Source of the DNA: Epiperipatus broadwayi
Lineage: Eukaryota; Onychophora; Udeonychophora; Euonychophora; Peripatidae
NCBI GenBank assembly: GCA_028023455.1
Contig: JAQFVV010006246.1
Location: 4,205,501 to 4,269,500 of the forward strand
Direction of reading: 5' to 3'
Length of the DNA stretch: 64,000 bases
In this document: positions 11,482 to 22,444 of the stretch, one piece after another
Position numbering within the stretch: position 1 is the first letter of the stretch
Layout: every line of letters begins with the position of its first letter
Position numbers and translations under genes: made by a program
Notes under the pieces: model-generated
What the model saw: the letters and a program-made list of their open reading frames with translations, nothing else
Told to the model about the DNA's origin: nothing
Database searches by the model: none

Positions 11482-14400
11482 AAAGTCTATAATTCATTAT
11501 TTCAAAATATTGAAAAATAATAATGATGATTATGCAAAACGTCAGTTTTGATATGAATTTACTATTGATAAATCAACTTCCTAAATATTATTATTATCAA
11601 TAAGTTTGGAACAGTGCATTGATTATATTTATATGTACCGTTAGTGATTAATAATTTGAATTTCAATTTTACATATTGATTAATCCTTGTTTTTGGAGGC
11701 AGGGTTAAAAACCTTAATAAAGTGGTTATAAGAGGACAGTGACAAGAAGTCAGTTTTTTTCATTTCGAATTCAGGAAATATTGGCAAATAGCTTTGGCCT
11801 TAATTTCTGCTCTGTCTCTACCATTGTGATTATTTAAGTTTTAAATAAACACTCTCATAACAGCTCCCCATCATCTCAGAATAGTTGGATCGAATTGTTA
11901 TTAATTGTTAATGACATTCATTATAAATAACAAATGCTAATTAACATATTTCTCAATCAAAAAAAAAAAATTTAAAGAATAAAATAAAGATAACCAAAAG
12001 TAGATAAAATACAAAAATAACATAATATTACTTAACATGTATGTGACCGGCAAAATTGATATAAAAACACGTTTAATTATATATAAAAACAGTTCAGATA
12101 TCAGGCATAAATTTTTAAAGAGTATTATTGCTTTTTTTTAAGGAAATACATCAATAACTGAGAGCTAGTTCAAAGTACATTTCCATAAGAAACAAAAAAC
12201 ATCAATTTAATCTCTAAATTTTAAACTAACATGAAATTAAAAAAAAAAAAAAATGGGGAAACTAATAGGTAAATTTTTATTTCTTATAATACAAAAATAA
12301 AGTCAGAAAACATGTATACACAATATATATATATCATAAATCAAAGATCAAATCGCAATTGGGCAGAAGCAATAGAGAATGGGGGTTGAGATAAGTGCGT
12401 TTATGTGGAATACATTTTGATTGGATGTAACTTATGGAAAGTAAATTAAAATGAATATATATATGTTTTATCTCTCTAAGAACAACAATAAATAATTAAT
12501 GGATAAAAGCAGGATACGCATAATTATTACAATGATTAAATACCATAGGCTACTTTTATGAAATTACCAAAATAATCTTAATGTGTTTTTATATATACAG
12601 ACTGTATTGCAATGTATAATAACTTCCTCGAAGATAAATGATTGTGTTGATTCAGATAAAACTAGCAATTAACTCTTTCATTTTCAGATTAAAGATAAGG
12701 TCAAATTTGTTTAATTTTCTCAGGGTTCTTAACGAAATCTAATTCAATTATTTATTTAATGAAATATAAAATTAAACTTATAATTATGATTAAAGTATCG
12801 AAGGGATTTTCTTGTACCTCATCATATCTTATTGAATTTTATATTACAATTAAAGATGGGAAAGAATAAAATGATGCAAATGGATTGAATGAAGCAAATT
12901 AATTTAACAAAGTGAAAGTATAACCACTTTTATTTTGATAATATGTAAAAAATAATGATTTCAGTAAGGACAGGTAACTGTATTATAAATATAACAATTA
13001 TATAAAACAAAACAAAATATTAGTGAACAATAAATATACTTCTAATATTAAAAGTTCTCTACAAAATAATTATAAATATCATTATTTGTTCTCTTTAAAT
13101 AATCTAACCTCTGTTTATGATTATATGTATGATCAATAAAGTAATGCAAATACAAAACACTCTTGGAAAAGGTTGCATGCTAATCATTCAATGCCTATTG
13201 TTAATTACAAGTGGATAGGAATATTTTATGATGTCCATAATTTTTCCACAGTGACAATTAATAGGAACAAGCACATTGTTTATCTAGTAGTCATATTAAT
13301 GCTATACCATTTTATCTCTTAGTGGCATAATATGCTACTTTGTCTAGTTTATATGTTAAAATTTCAATATTTAGTTAGGAGCAAACCTCAAGTAACAAAG
13401 TTTAGAATTATTAATACTACAAGAGTGCTTTGCTGCATTGTATAGCAATCATCAAATTCTATATAATCTTTACTAAGCACAAAAAAGATAAGTAGTTTCT
13501 GGTAATTTAATTATCTACTTAGAATATTTTGTGACCAAATAACTTGAGGCTGATAACAAGAAGAAATAAAACAAAGTGAAATATCAAGTGTATGGGTTTA
13601 TAAATTAATTTATCTTAAGGTAACCCATCTCAAATGCAAAATATAACAATAAGTATTACATTTATACCCAACTCTCACTAATAATTTAAGGTAGTTACCT
13701 GTATCTTCTTATATATCAGCATTCTCTTAAAAACTATATTAATATTATAATTACAACAATAATAAGGATATAAAAAATAATTCAATAATAGCAGAATAAA
13801 ATATAGTAGACAATCATTTTTACCAAGCAATCCTCAAATTCCATGAATAAATCAAAAGCATTATATAATTAGGGATGTCACACAAGATTACTGAAATATT
13901 ACTGACACTACTTTTAATAATACATTCTTAACAGTAAATCCACATGATGAAATAATGTATTCAGAAACTAGGATCCAAAACACAGACTAATAGACCGATT
14001 TTTTTTTAAAGATTTGCAGTAATTTACAATTATTATTCCTATTCGGGCTTGGATGGTTGTTACATTTAATTTTTATAGAAAAAATTAATGTAACACTTTA
14101 TAAAGTCTTTGTCATATTTTGTGGCTATAGCATCAATAATTATAAATCCATTATCTTTGGGCTGGTGTTCGAATTGTAGTTTTGCATAAAATCTTTAGGA
14201 AGTAATAAGGGAATAATATCCTAATGGTTGATGTTTATCATATATATAAAATGCAGGGGATTGATAATCCATTAATTTAGCAAATGGAATTTCATCCAAC
14301 TATAATACAAGATTAAGTTACGAGACCTAACAGAGAATAAATAATCCATTGACTTGATTTCCTTTTTCCAATCTTCATTAAGACTTTAAATGGCTTTCCT

Positions 14401-14640
14401 ATAAAGAATTACATGTTGAATGTTAATTTGTAGTTTGTACAAAGTTTTGGTCATTCAATAAATTCAAAACGTGAGGCAGTTAATCATATTTCAAATAAGT
14501 TATTCCAATTTCAGAGATGAAACAAATGATTTCTGAAATATTTTATATGTAAAAACATATAAGTTTGATTTTCTTTTAAATAATATTCAGTGATAATCCT
14601 TACTATTGTTGTAATTTATCCATTTATGATGAAAAGATAC
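11482..14640. other. Non-coding AT-rich DNA
   Basis: There are no ORFs above noise over about 3.1 kb. Poly-A runs lie near 11959 and 12239, with short TA runs near 12320. A moderately GC-richer patch at 11700-11890 is unrecognised. Nothing else can be supported. Confidence 0.45.
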
Positions 14641-15470
14641 ATTTTAGCAACTATACAAAATGCTTAATAGGTTTCTGTAATCTTCCATATTGGAGAAGGT
14701 GAACAACACCTCGAGATGTTTCTACAAGAATGCATATGAAGGGTATTTGAATCAACCTACAAAAAAGCTGTATAACAGCAGAAGTGAAATTTCTTGGGCC
14801 ACTTAATTAATGTAAATGGGATCAAGATTCATCGTGACCAAATCTAGTGATCAGAGATTTTCCAGCATCCTGCACACCAAAAACAAGTTAAGTAGTTCCT
14901 GGGGTTGTGCAATTTCTACAACAAAATTTTACAAAAGTTTCATGACCATCATAAATCCTTTGCTGCAACTATTATTGTAAGAGGACACCATGAACATGGA
15001 TGAAAAAATATGAAACTAATTTCAAGATTATCAAAGAAAAATTCCTTAGCCAGGCAATGTTAGTTTACCCTCACCTAAGGAAATCTTTTGTTATGCAGAT
15101 AGATAGTAGTGGCTATAGATTGGTGTGGCTCTTATGCAAACTCAGGAGAACAATACCCTGGGTGTGATTTATTGTGTTGGCGTATCATTGAGAGGTTTGG
15201 AGATTAATTACTTTGTTGAAGAGAAAGAGGCCTTGGCTTTGGTGTGAGCATTCCAGAAGTTTTGGCCAGTCCCTGATAGGATTGAAATGACCATTAGGAC
15301 AGATCATAAGAGTCTGAAATTCCTGAACCACATTTTTTTAACAAATAGTAGGCTAGAGTGTTGGAACCTTTTTTCCAGGAGTTCAACTATTCCATCCAAT
15401 ACTATAAGGGAACTGAGAATGTGGTCTCCAATGCAATGAGTCACAAAGGGATGCCATAATGGAAGGGTTG
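14640..15470 (+). pseudogene. Decayed Ty3/gypsy pol: reverse transcriptase end and RNase H
   Basis: Broken plus-strand frames spell the end of a gypsy-type RT (EVKFLGHLI-like block near 14785-14815, then an IRDFPAS-like block near 14850). RNase H follows: LVYPHLRKSFVMQIDSS near 15058, a GVIYCVG-like block, the EEKEALALV-like segment near 15220, and RTDHKSLKFLNH near 15298. Frameshifts and stops occur every few dozen codons. The integrase fragment downstream continues the same pol. No LTRs were found around it, so it is an isolated old fragment. The minus-strand ORF at 15304-15612 is antisense noise. Confidence 0.8.
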
Positions 15471-15544
15471 AAACATATAGAAAAATTACAACAACAAAGC
15501 CATACATACAAAAAAGTATTGACCAACTAGAAGTCAAAAATGAA

Positions 15545-16519
15545 ATGAAAGGAGAAAAGGGAATGTTGAAAACTAGCATAAGAAATAGGTACCAAATGAA
15601 AAATGGAATCATACGGTATGTAATAGACCTACAAAGGAATCAGTGGCGGATGATTGTACCAGAGAGCTTACAAGAAGAATGTATTATGGGCACCCACCAT
15701 TTATATGGACACTACAGAATCATTTACTGTCTGAATAAGAGATCACATATTGTAAACATAGTAGGTGCATGTAAGACCTGCCAAAAGATAAAAACAGTGA
15801 TCAAATCATATTAAGTTCCATTGAGTCCTATCATTCCTAAAAAAATAACCTGATAGCCATAGACTTTTATGGGACATTATTGGTGTTTTGAAAAATGAAA
15901 TATATACTGGTGGTACATGATATCTTTTCTAAGTGTATGTCAGCATATCTTGGGTCCCAGGCCAATACTAGGAATGCAATATGGGCACTTGACGCACAAT
16001 ACTTTGATCAAGTGGGTAGACCTAGAGCTATTTTGTTGGACCATGGTATGCCATTTAATCTCACAAATGGCAGGAGTAGGTTGAGAGATAAAACTCAAAT
16101 ACATATTGTCATTTATCCAAAAATTCACAGTCTAATCCATATGAGTGGATAACAAAAGAGTTGGGTGACTCTTGCAAGTATATAAAGCTTTTGATCACAG
16201 AGGATGGCTGAAACAGCTCCCATGGATATTAAATTACATAAATTGGATTCATCTTACTGGGTTTTCACATATACAATTTCAATTCAGGCAACCAATATTC
16301 AAGTTATATAAATCCCAGTTGCCCACTAACCTGGAAAATATCAATGAAGAAAGAGAATCAAGAAAGATGAAGGTGAAATTGAAACACTGCTCCAAACTGT
16401 GGACACTGAAAAAAGGAGTCATGACCAACAGATTTAATGAAGAGAATATGGTATGGGTCAATGTAAATCCAGTGAGTCAAACTGGGAACCATGTTTTCAA
16501 AAAATTCCAGAACTTCTAA
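15545..16519 (+). pseudogene. Decayed Ty3/gypsy integrase
   Basis: Three plus-strand frames (15545-15814, 15895-16152, 16172-16519) give an integrase in order. The zinc-binding H2C2 region reads HHLYGHYRI, then CKTCQKIK. The catalytic core has DIFSKCMSAYL and GRPRAILLDHGMPF, where the acidic residue normally at the D-N-G-x-F position is replaced by D-H-G-M-P-F. A C-terminal strand reads MVWVNVNPVSQTGN. Frameshifts separate the blocks. The family matches the minus-strand element at 18.75-27.2 kb (compare IYDVFSKYVWVYL there), but the copies are diverged and in opposite orientation. Confidence 0.8.
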
Positions 16520-16721
16520 TGGCAGGCCTTACCAGATCACCAGAAAGAATAGTGCAAATGTGCTGAATTTAGAGAGTAGTGAAGTACTTACAATGCTAGA
16601 TCCCTGAAACCATATAACACCAGGCCTCGGTTTAGAAGGTCTCTATAAAGATTGATGTACTGAGAATAAATCAAGTTCAAATCCCTATTTTATTCTTATT
16701 CTTTGCCATGGTGGTATTGTA

Positions 16722-17215
16722 CCATATGAATCATCATCAAAAACAACCATTATCAATACACTGCAGGATGAAGGTCTCTCCAAGTTCAATATATCTCCTC
16801 TGATCTTTAGCTTCTTTTCTCCACATCACCTCTGCACACTTTCTTATTTCATCCATCCATCTCACATGTGGTCTCTTTCTGGGTCTTTTACAATCTCTTG
16901 GAATCCAATTTAAGATTTCAGTTGTCTGTCTATTATCATTTCTTCAAGCAATATGTCCAGCCCAACTCCACTTCAGTTTTTTAATTTTTTCAATGAGGTC
17001 AGTAACACCTGTTTGTTCTCTTACCCATATATTGCATTTTCGATCTTTTCTTGTTATTTCCAACATGCATCTCTTCATACTTCTTTGAGTGGTCTGAAGT
17101 CTCTATATTGCTCTTCTATTAAGTGTCCAAGTCTCAGATCCATAAGTAAGAACTGATAAAACACATTTATTAAAAACTTTCCTTTTCAAACACATAGGCA
17201 TATTTCCTTATATAT
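16722..17215 (-). pseudogene. 3' fragment of an RTE-like LINE
   Basis: This segment is clearly homologous to 7540-8000. Both share GTCCAGC(C/T)CAACTCCAC and CATCCATCCATCTCA, and both end CACATAGGCATATTTCCTT or close to it. On the minus strand it encodes the C-terminal tail of the LINE polyprotein (LKWSWAGHI-like and GSETW-like blocks). The 3' end near 16730 carries a TGATGATG-type remnant, as in copy one. The 5' side is cut at a TA repeat next to the G-depleted tract. It is 5'-truncated, as usual for LINE copies. Confidence 0.75.
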
Positions 17216-17469
17216 ATATATATATACTTTTTTTTTTTTTTAAAAAAAAAAATAATTAAAAAAACAAAACTCAAACCAAAACACACCACTCTCAACCCAC
17301 CCCCAAAACAAAAAAAAAAAAAAATCCTAACCTATTCCCCCTTCCCCCAAACCAAAAATATATAACAACACCTCCTGACACAAACAATTATTTTTTTCCC
17401 CCCCCAACACAACAACATAAAAAAAATGTTTAAAAAATAAAAAAAAAAAAACCAAAAACAATCTAAGAA

Positions 17470-17500
<31 letters not shown>

Positions 17501-17502
17501 AG
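17203..17502. repeat. G-depleted low-complexity tract between TA and CA/TA microsatellites
   Basis: A TA run at about 17210-17226 is followed by poly-T/poly-A and about 240 bases of A, C and T with only about 2 G (17221-17460, by eye, against about 60 C). Then comes a (CA)n run at 17469-17490 and (TA)n to 17501. The 80-codon minus ORF across it (17332-17574) is a composition artefact. Confidence 0.7.
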
Positions 17503-18753
17503 ATTAATTAATAAGGATTCACACACATGATTAAGTGTGATTACACAGTTACCAACTTCACACAAATGGTTCATTACACCATATCACTATAATTTATTTT
17601 TATCAAACAGGCTGGGAAATTAACTATAACGAATTGCAGTACTAGCATATATATCAATGAAAGGAAATACCTGGTTTTTGGCCAATAGAGCACTTCATCA
17701 TTATTTTAATTGATGAGGGTATGCCCATGCTACCTTATAGAGAGGTAGGTAGGAAGTTGTTATGGTCCGGTGTATGGCAACTCATGTAGAGCTTCTGCTA
17801 CTCTAGCTCAAAAATACAAAACAAGACAATGGAATTTTCCAGAGTGATGGTATGGACGTATTTGATCAAAGCAGTGAAATATAAATCATGAGTTAATTCT
17901 AAGATATGCTAGCAATGCAATGATAAAGAAATGAATTATTCAACTTAATAAGAAAATAAAACCTTAAATAAGTAATATATCTCGCAATGATATGTTTAAA
18001 TAATGACCCATGTAGATCTATAATGATAATTAATAAGCAAAGAAAATTTTAATATTGAAGCATGCTTTTCTCCCACCTTCTTAAAATTACTCCCATTTAT
18101 TTACTTTAAGGACATAAAAAAAAAAAAACAAATTACTGCACTTAGGAATGATACTAATAAAATCAATTGATCATTATTATTAATAATAATCAATTGATGT
18201 TTATTAAAATAAAATAAAGCAATTGAACAAAATGAACATCCAATCCACCCAGGTTTGGACATTATATTTATAAGTTTAAAACAAATTAGCAATAAATTAT
18301 TCTAATCACATATATTTATTAGAAAGAAAACTTAACCTTATGAACTATTTTAGAAATGAATAAAAATCAAATAATTAATTACTTCCTTCCCCTTTTTAGA
18401 GTGGGATTATGAGATTGGGTTTGATTGATAGATGCTATACATTTATAAATCAAGAAATATAAAACAATATTAACAATTATAAGTTACTACCACATGAAAT
18501 TACATGTACAATAAAAAGCATGAGTTGGATTAGTAAATATATATTATGACTAATTGGGATTATAGACAATTGATGTACAGCAATGATATAATTATTTTAA
18601 AATACTCGCTGGTTAGTGAGTTAAAATATAAAAAAACATTATAGAGAAAAGCATTAAATTTACAATTAACTAATGATAAACAAAGGAAGGCAACTAAGAT
18701 GACTCTTGGAATTATTACCTCATGATACTCTGGAGTGATGAGATGGATGGATG
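17503..18753. other. Non-coding DNA with a short palindrome
   Basis: 18162-18198 is a near-perfect palindrome (ATCAATTGATCATTATTATT and its complement). A GATG tetranucleotide run (about 18736-18754) abuts the left LTR of the next element. No gene was recognised. Confidence 0.5.
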
Positions 18754-19660
18754 GATCTGAGCTTGGGGTGGCATTCTTCAATTTTTAGGGCAGGCAGGTT
18801 CTGATTAGACAACATACATTTCTTCTTAGCCTCTGCACTTTTCTAAAAGCTTGAGCATTTTTGAATGGTAGGAGCTATGTTGTGGTAGGAAAAGTGGCTT
18901 GGGTCCCTCTACTCAACAACATTTCAAAAATTCAACTGGTATGGAATATGTTGGTGACAGCTCACAAAACTTTTTTTTTTCATTTTTGACTCAATCCAGC
19001 CCCATTTATAGTCTTACAAAACTATTTGAAGAATGCCTTTTGTTCACTACCTGAGGCTATATCCAATAGACTTTCTTAACCTCATTGTCAAGAAGATGCA
19101 AATGTCGATAAGGCCTGGCAATATTTCTAGAACTTTCTTTTAAACAATGAAAATTTCCCTTAGAGGTTATTAATGAAAGTTACAAGAGATTTTAATTTGA
19201 AGTAAAAATTTTATAATTAGAACCATTAGCTTTTGCGTTTTTATACAATCTAATAGTGAATGATTTCCTAAACCCTCTCGACAATTGCATTTTCTTTTCA
19301 CCATTTTAGTACATTTTGATACAAAATTAAAATAGATATATTAAAATAATTAATACATACAAAATTATATTTTATTTTATAAAAAAAAACATCCCCTCTT
19401 TTCTTTCACATATATATTATATATCACATATACACAAATAGTTTTCATTTTCTTTCACATATATATTATATATCACATATACACAAATAGTTTTCAAATA
19501 TATTAGAAAAACATTTCTTGCATTTGTGTGTATATGTAATCCTGATACATATAGCAATATATGTTATTTTACCATGTGAGATGGATTTAAACCCTGTTGG
19601 TTGGTTGGTTATGTTAGATAAACCATAAAGCTCAAACTGCATAACAGATTGACTGCTTCA
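18754..19660 (-). repeat. Left LTR (3' LTR of the minus-strand Ty3/gypsy element)
   Basis: It aligns end to end with 26272-27182. Shared marks include GCCTCTGCACTTTTCTAA, TTTTTGACTCAAT, the TTGGTTGGTT run and GCAGATTGACTGCTTCA-like ends. On the element strand it starts TGAAGCAGTCAATC. Just inside, at about 19661-19672, the minus strand reads AAGTGGGGAAGTA, a purine-rich tract in the polypurine-tract position. An internal 43-bp tandem pair (CACATATATATTATATATCA) lies at about 19406-19495. Confidence 0.85.
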
Positions 19661-19882
19661 TACTTCCCCACTTATAAACACAAAAACAAAAAATGCTTTT
19701 CTTCTGAGACTGTATTTATTTAGCTAATACTATGTTTTATCTATTTTTTATTACTGTGCCTTCACTGTTTTAAGATTAAGATTTCTGGGATTATTTCTCT
19801 AACTAGATTTTTTATGACCCTGAAATAATTAAATATATTGTTAACTATATTTAAACTATTTTGGTACGTACCCAAGGAGATT

Positions 19883-20950
19883 CTATTTTTCATTTATCAG
19901 GTGAAGATTCTGCATTGTCAACAGTTCCATCCAATGTTTCTTTATTACTTTCCTGGGTCTGGGGATATGTATGGCTTTAACTGCTTGGTGTTGAATTTTC
20001 CTTTCATACTGTCCTCCCCTTCTAACAGGAAAGTGTTGTCCTTGTATTTTGTTGGATCTGGTACAGTCCTTTTGTCTTGTTGCTGTGTTGGTGCTCTCAA
20101 CCACACAACCCCCTATGTAAAATTGGTATCATTGGATGTGTCCCCTTTTAATATAAGACTGAGAATCTGGGCCAATTACACTCATGCATCACTTTAATCT
20201 TGACTGGGGTCAATAGGTGGGTAGTCCCACTGGGAGGGGTGTCTTGCAGATCCCTGGGCATTATTCTCCAAAATGGAGTCTTCTTGGAGTGAACATGGTG
20301 GACTCATTAACAATATGGTTTATGTAATACACAATTTTGTCAATTCTATTTATTCAATCATGATGAGCCATTAGGAGTAAACATGCAGAAAAGTGGATTC
20401 ATCTTTCTTATAACCCTCTTACACAGATTGGATTGGAGTTTCTAATGGATGTTAAATGGTACTTCACATTTTGTTTAGACATCCAAACTCTACACTTCTT
20501 GGATGTAAATGTAGAATCATTATCAGAGAGAATGGTGTCAGGTTTCCCCACTTCCAAAAATTGCTTGATTTGTAAAACATGGAGTCTTCCTAGAATCTGC
20601 AGTCTGACTAGATAAACCCACACATATTTTGAGAACACATCATATATGACCAGGAGGTAATGAAACTTTTGAAATGCAGGAAGGGGGCCATAATGATTGA
20701 TTGAAAGCAATTCATTTGGTTTGAATGCCTTGATGGGCTGATGGGTAGCCTGCATATGATTTGTTAGAAAATTTATTCTGTGCACATTTGGCACATTTTC
20801 TTAATGTGAGAAGAATATCGCTGTACATGACCAGCCACTAAAATTGCCTTTTAAAAGCTCCTTCATTCTTCCTCACCCCAAATTGCCCCAATGCTTAGTG
20901 TACATGATTTATGAGCCAGATTCTTAATTTATGGGTGTCATGATTTTCCA
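19883..20950 (-). pseudogene. Ty3/gypsy integrase remnant
   Basis: On the minus strand, a CAKCAQNK zinc-binding half-site lies near 20790. The catalytic core follows in the 128-codon frame 20794-20408: FHYLLVIYDVFSKYVWVYLV, then GKPDTILSDNDSTFTS (the D-N-G-x-F block, with G replaced by D), then CRVWMSKQNVKYHLTS. A basic C-terminal remnant is at 20104-19883 (RPRKVIKKHWMELL). Stops separate the pieces. The plus-strand frame at 19838-20197 is its antisense shadow. Confidence 0.8.
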
Positions 20951-21033
20951 CTGATCATCTTTTACTGGGATGTATGTTTGTAGGACACCATCCTTTAATT
21001 GGTATTGTATGTGTTTTTATGGATTTTATAGGA

Positions 21034-21643
21034 TTATATCAACCATCCTGTAATTTGTGAATAATCCAACAGTATTGAGGTTTTCCCTCCTGCCAGTACA
21101 AGATTTTTCAATTCAGTTTCTATTGATTTGTCCCTTAAGGTTGCCATCATTTTGACCATGTTGTCTACCAATTGGGGTTTTAGGTTTGCATTTGAATGGG
21201 GTAAGGGCTCAGGATATTGGCTACTATATTTCCTGGACCAGGGCAATGTATTATGCTATACTTAAATTTTTGCAATGTCAGGCTCTACTGGATGATATGA
21301 TCTTTTGTGAGGAAACTCTTATTTAAAAACTCCAAGCATTTGTGGGTGGTTACAATGACCACCTTGGAGCCCTATAAAAATTACTGGAAAATTTTTGGCA
21401 GACCCAAACAATAATGAGGGTCTCTTGCTCGATGGTAGCATAATTCATCTCTGCTCCTTTCAAGATCTGGCTTCTAAAATAGAGCACATGATGTTCTCCA
21501 TCCTTGCTGATCTGGAATAACACTGCACTCAGGCCCTTTCTACTACTATTGGTTTGTACATAGAATGGCCTTCTGAAGTCAGAGTGCTGTAGCATAATGA
21601 CATGCAGAGTAATTTTGCTTAATGGTACTGAGGTCTTGATCAT
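21034..21643 (-). pseudogene. Ty3/gypsy RNase H and linker remnant
   Basis: The 97-codon frame 21643-21350 reads RRPFYVQTNSSRKGLSAVLF and MNYATIEQETLIIVW, the RNase H D-A-S and E-x-E-x-L-A blocks. The first catalytic aspartate is changed to asparagine (TNSS for TDAS). The 70-codon frame 21246-21034 covers the linker toward the integrase. It continues directly from RT upstream (higher coordinates) on the minus strand. Confidence 0.75.
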
Positions 21644-21649
21644 GAATTA

Positions 21650-22440
21650 CCATCCACTTCCACTTTGATCCCTTTTAGCAAGTTCACAAGGTTTGCAGTT
21701 TCATAGGCAAACCACAAATGAAACCTGTGGTAAAAATTACAGAATCCCAAAAAGGATCAAAGCTGTTTACAGTTCTGAAGAGTCAGAAAATTCTCAATAG
21801 CATCTGCCTTTTCAGGGTGGACTTTTACCTCATGCTTGTATCCTATGTTATCTAGAACATTATCTCTTGAATTGTGAATTTACTCTTGTCCAAGTTGATC
21901 ATGATATTTTCACACTGTCACTATCTTAAGAACTGTTTCAGGTATTGCAAAGGTTTGTAGATGTCTTTTGAGGCAATGATGATATCATCAATGTAGATAT
22001 CATGTGTTGTTGCATGTCATCAGATATCATTTGTTTCAGACATCACATGAGCCCTGCCTCACTATTGATGAGTCCAAATGGAACCCTTTAGAACATGTTG
22101 GTGTGACCACTATATCTAAAAGCAGTATACTTCCAATCCTGTGGGTCTAAAATCATCTGTCACTAGTTGGCAGTAAGGTCCAAGGTGAAAAACACAATTT
22201 TTCCTGCTAGCTGAATAAATATTTTCTGTATGGGGTGGAGGCATGTCTTTCTCAGGGATCATTATACAATTAAGATGGTGGGCATCAAGACTTAGCCACA
22301 GGTTCCCATTTTTTGCTCACCACTAGTGAGTTATTGTATGGAAATGAGCTATTCTCAATGATGTCACATTCTATTATTTGTTTAATTTGTGTTTCCACTT
22401 TTTCTTTATACTGGAAGGGAATTGGTTATGTCTTGGATTG
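21650..22440 (-). pseudogene. Ty3/gypsy reverse transcriptase remnant
   Basis: Broken minus-strand frames show PIPFQYKEKVETQIKQII near 22430-22375 (start of RT), SFPYNNSLVVSKKWEP near 22350-22300 (normally S-P-W-x-S-P-V-V-x-V-x-K-K), a DPQDWKYTAF-like segment near 22140, and YIDDIIIAS at about 21990-21965, the intact catalytic Y-x-D-D box. The upstream continuation is interrupted by the foreign segment that begins at about 22445. Confidence 0.8.
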
Positions 22441-22444
22441 AGCA

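Noticed and set aside
15304-15612. 102-codon minus ORF with membrane-like residues
   Set aside because: Shadow of the plus-strand gypsy RNase H and integrase start.
17332-17574. 80-codon minus ORF with CVCVC runs
   Set aside because: Produced by the G-depleted tract and the (CA)n repeat.
19838-20197. 119-codon plus ORF
   Set aside because: Antisense to the gypsy integrase C-terminal region; no independent support.
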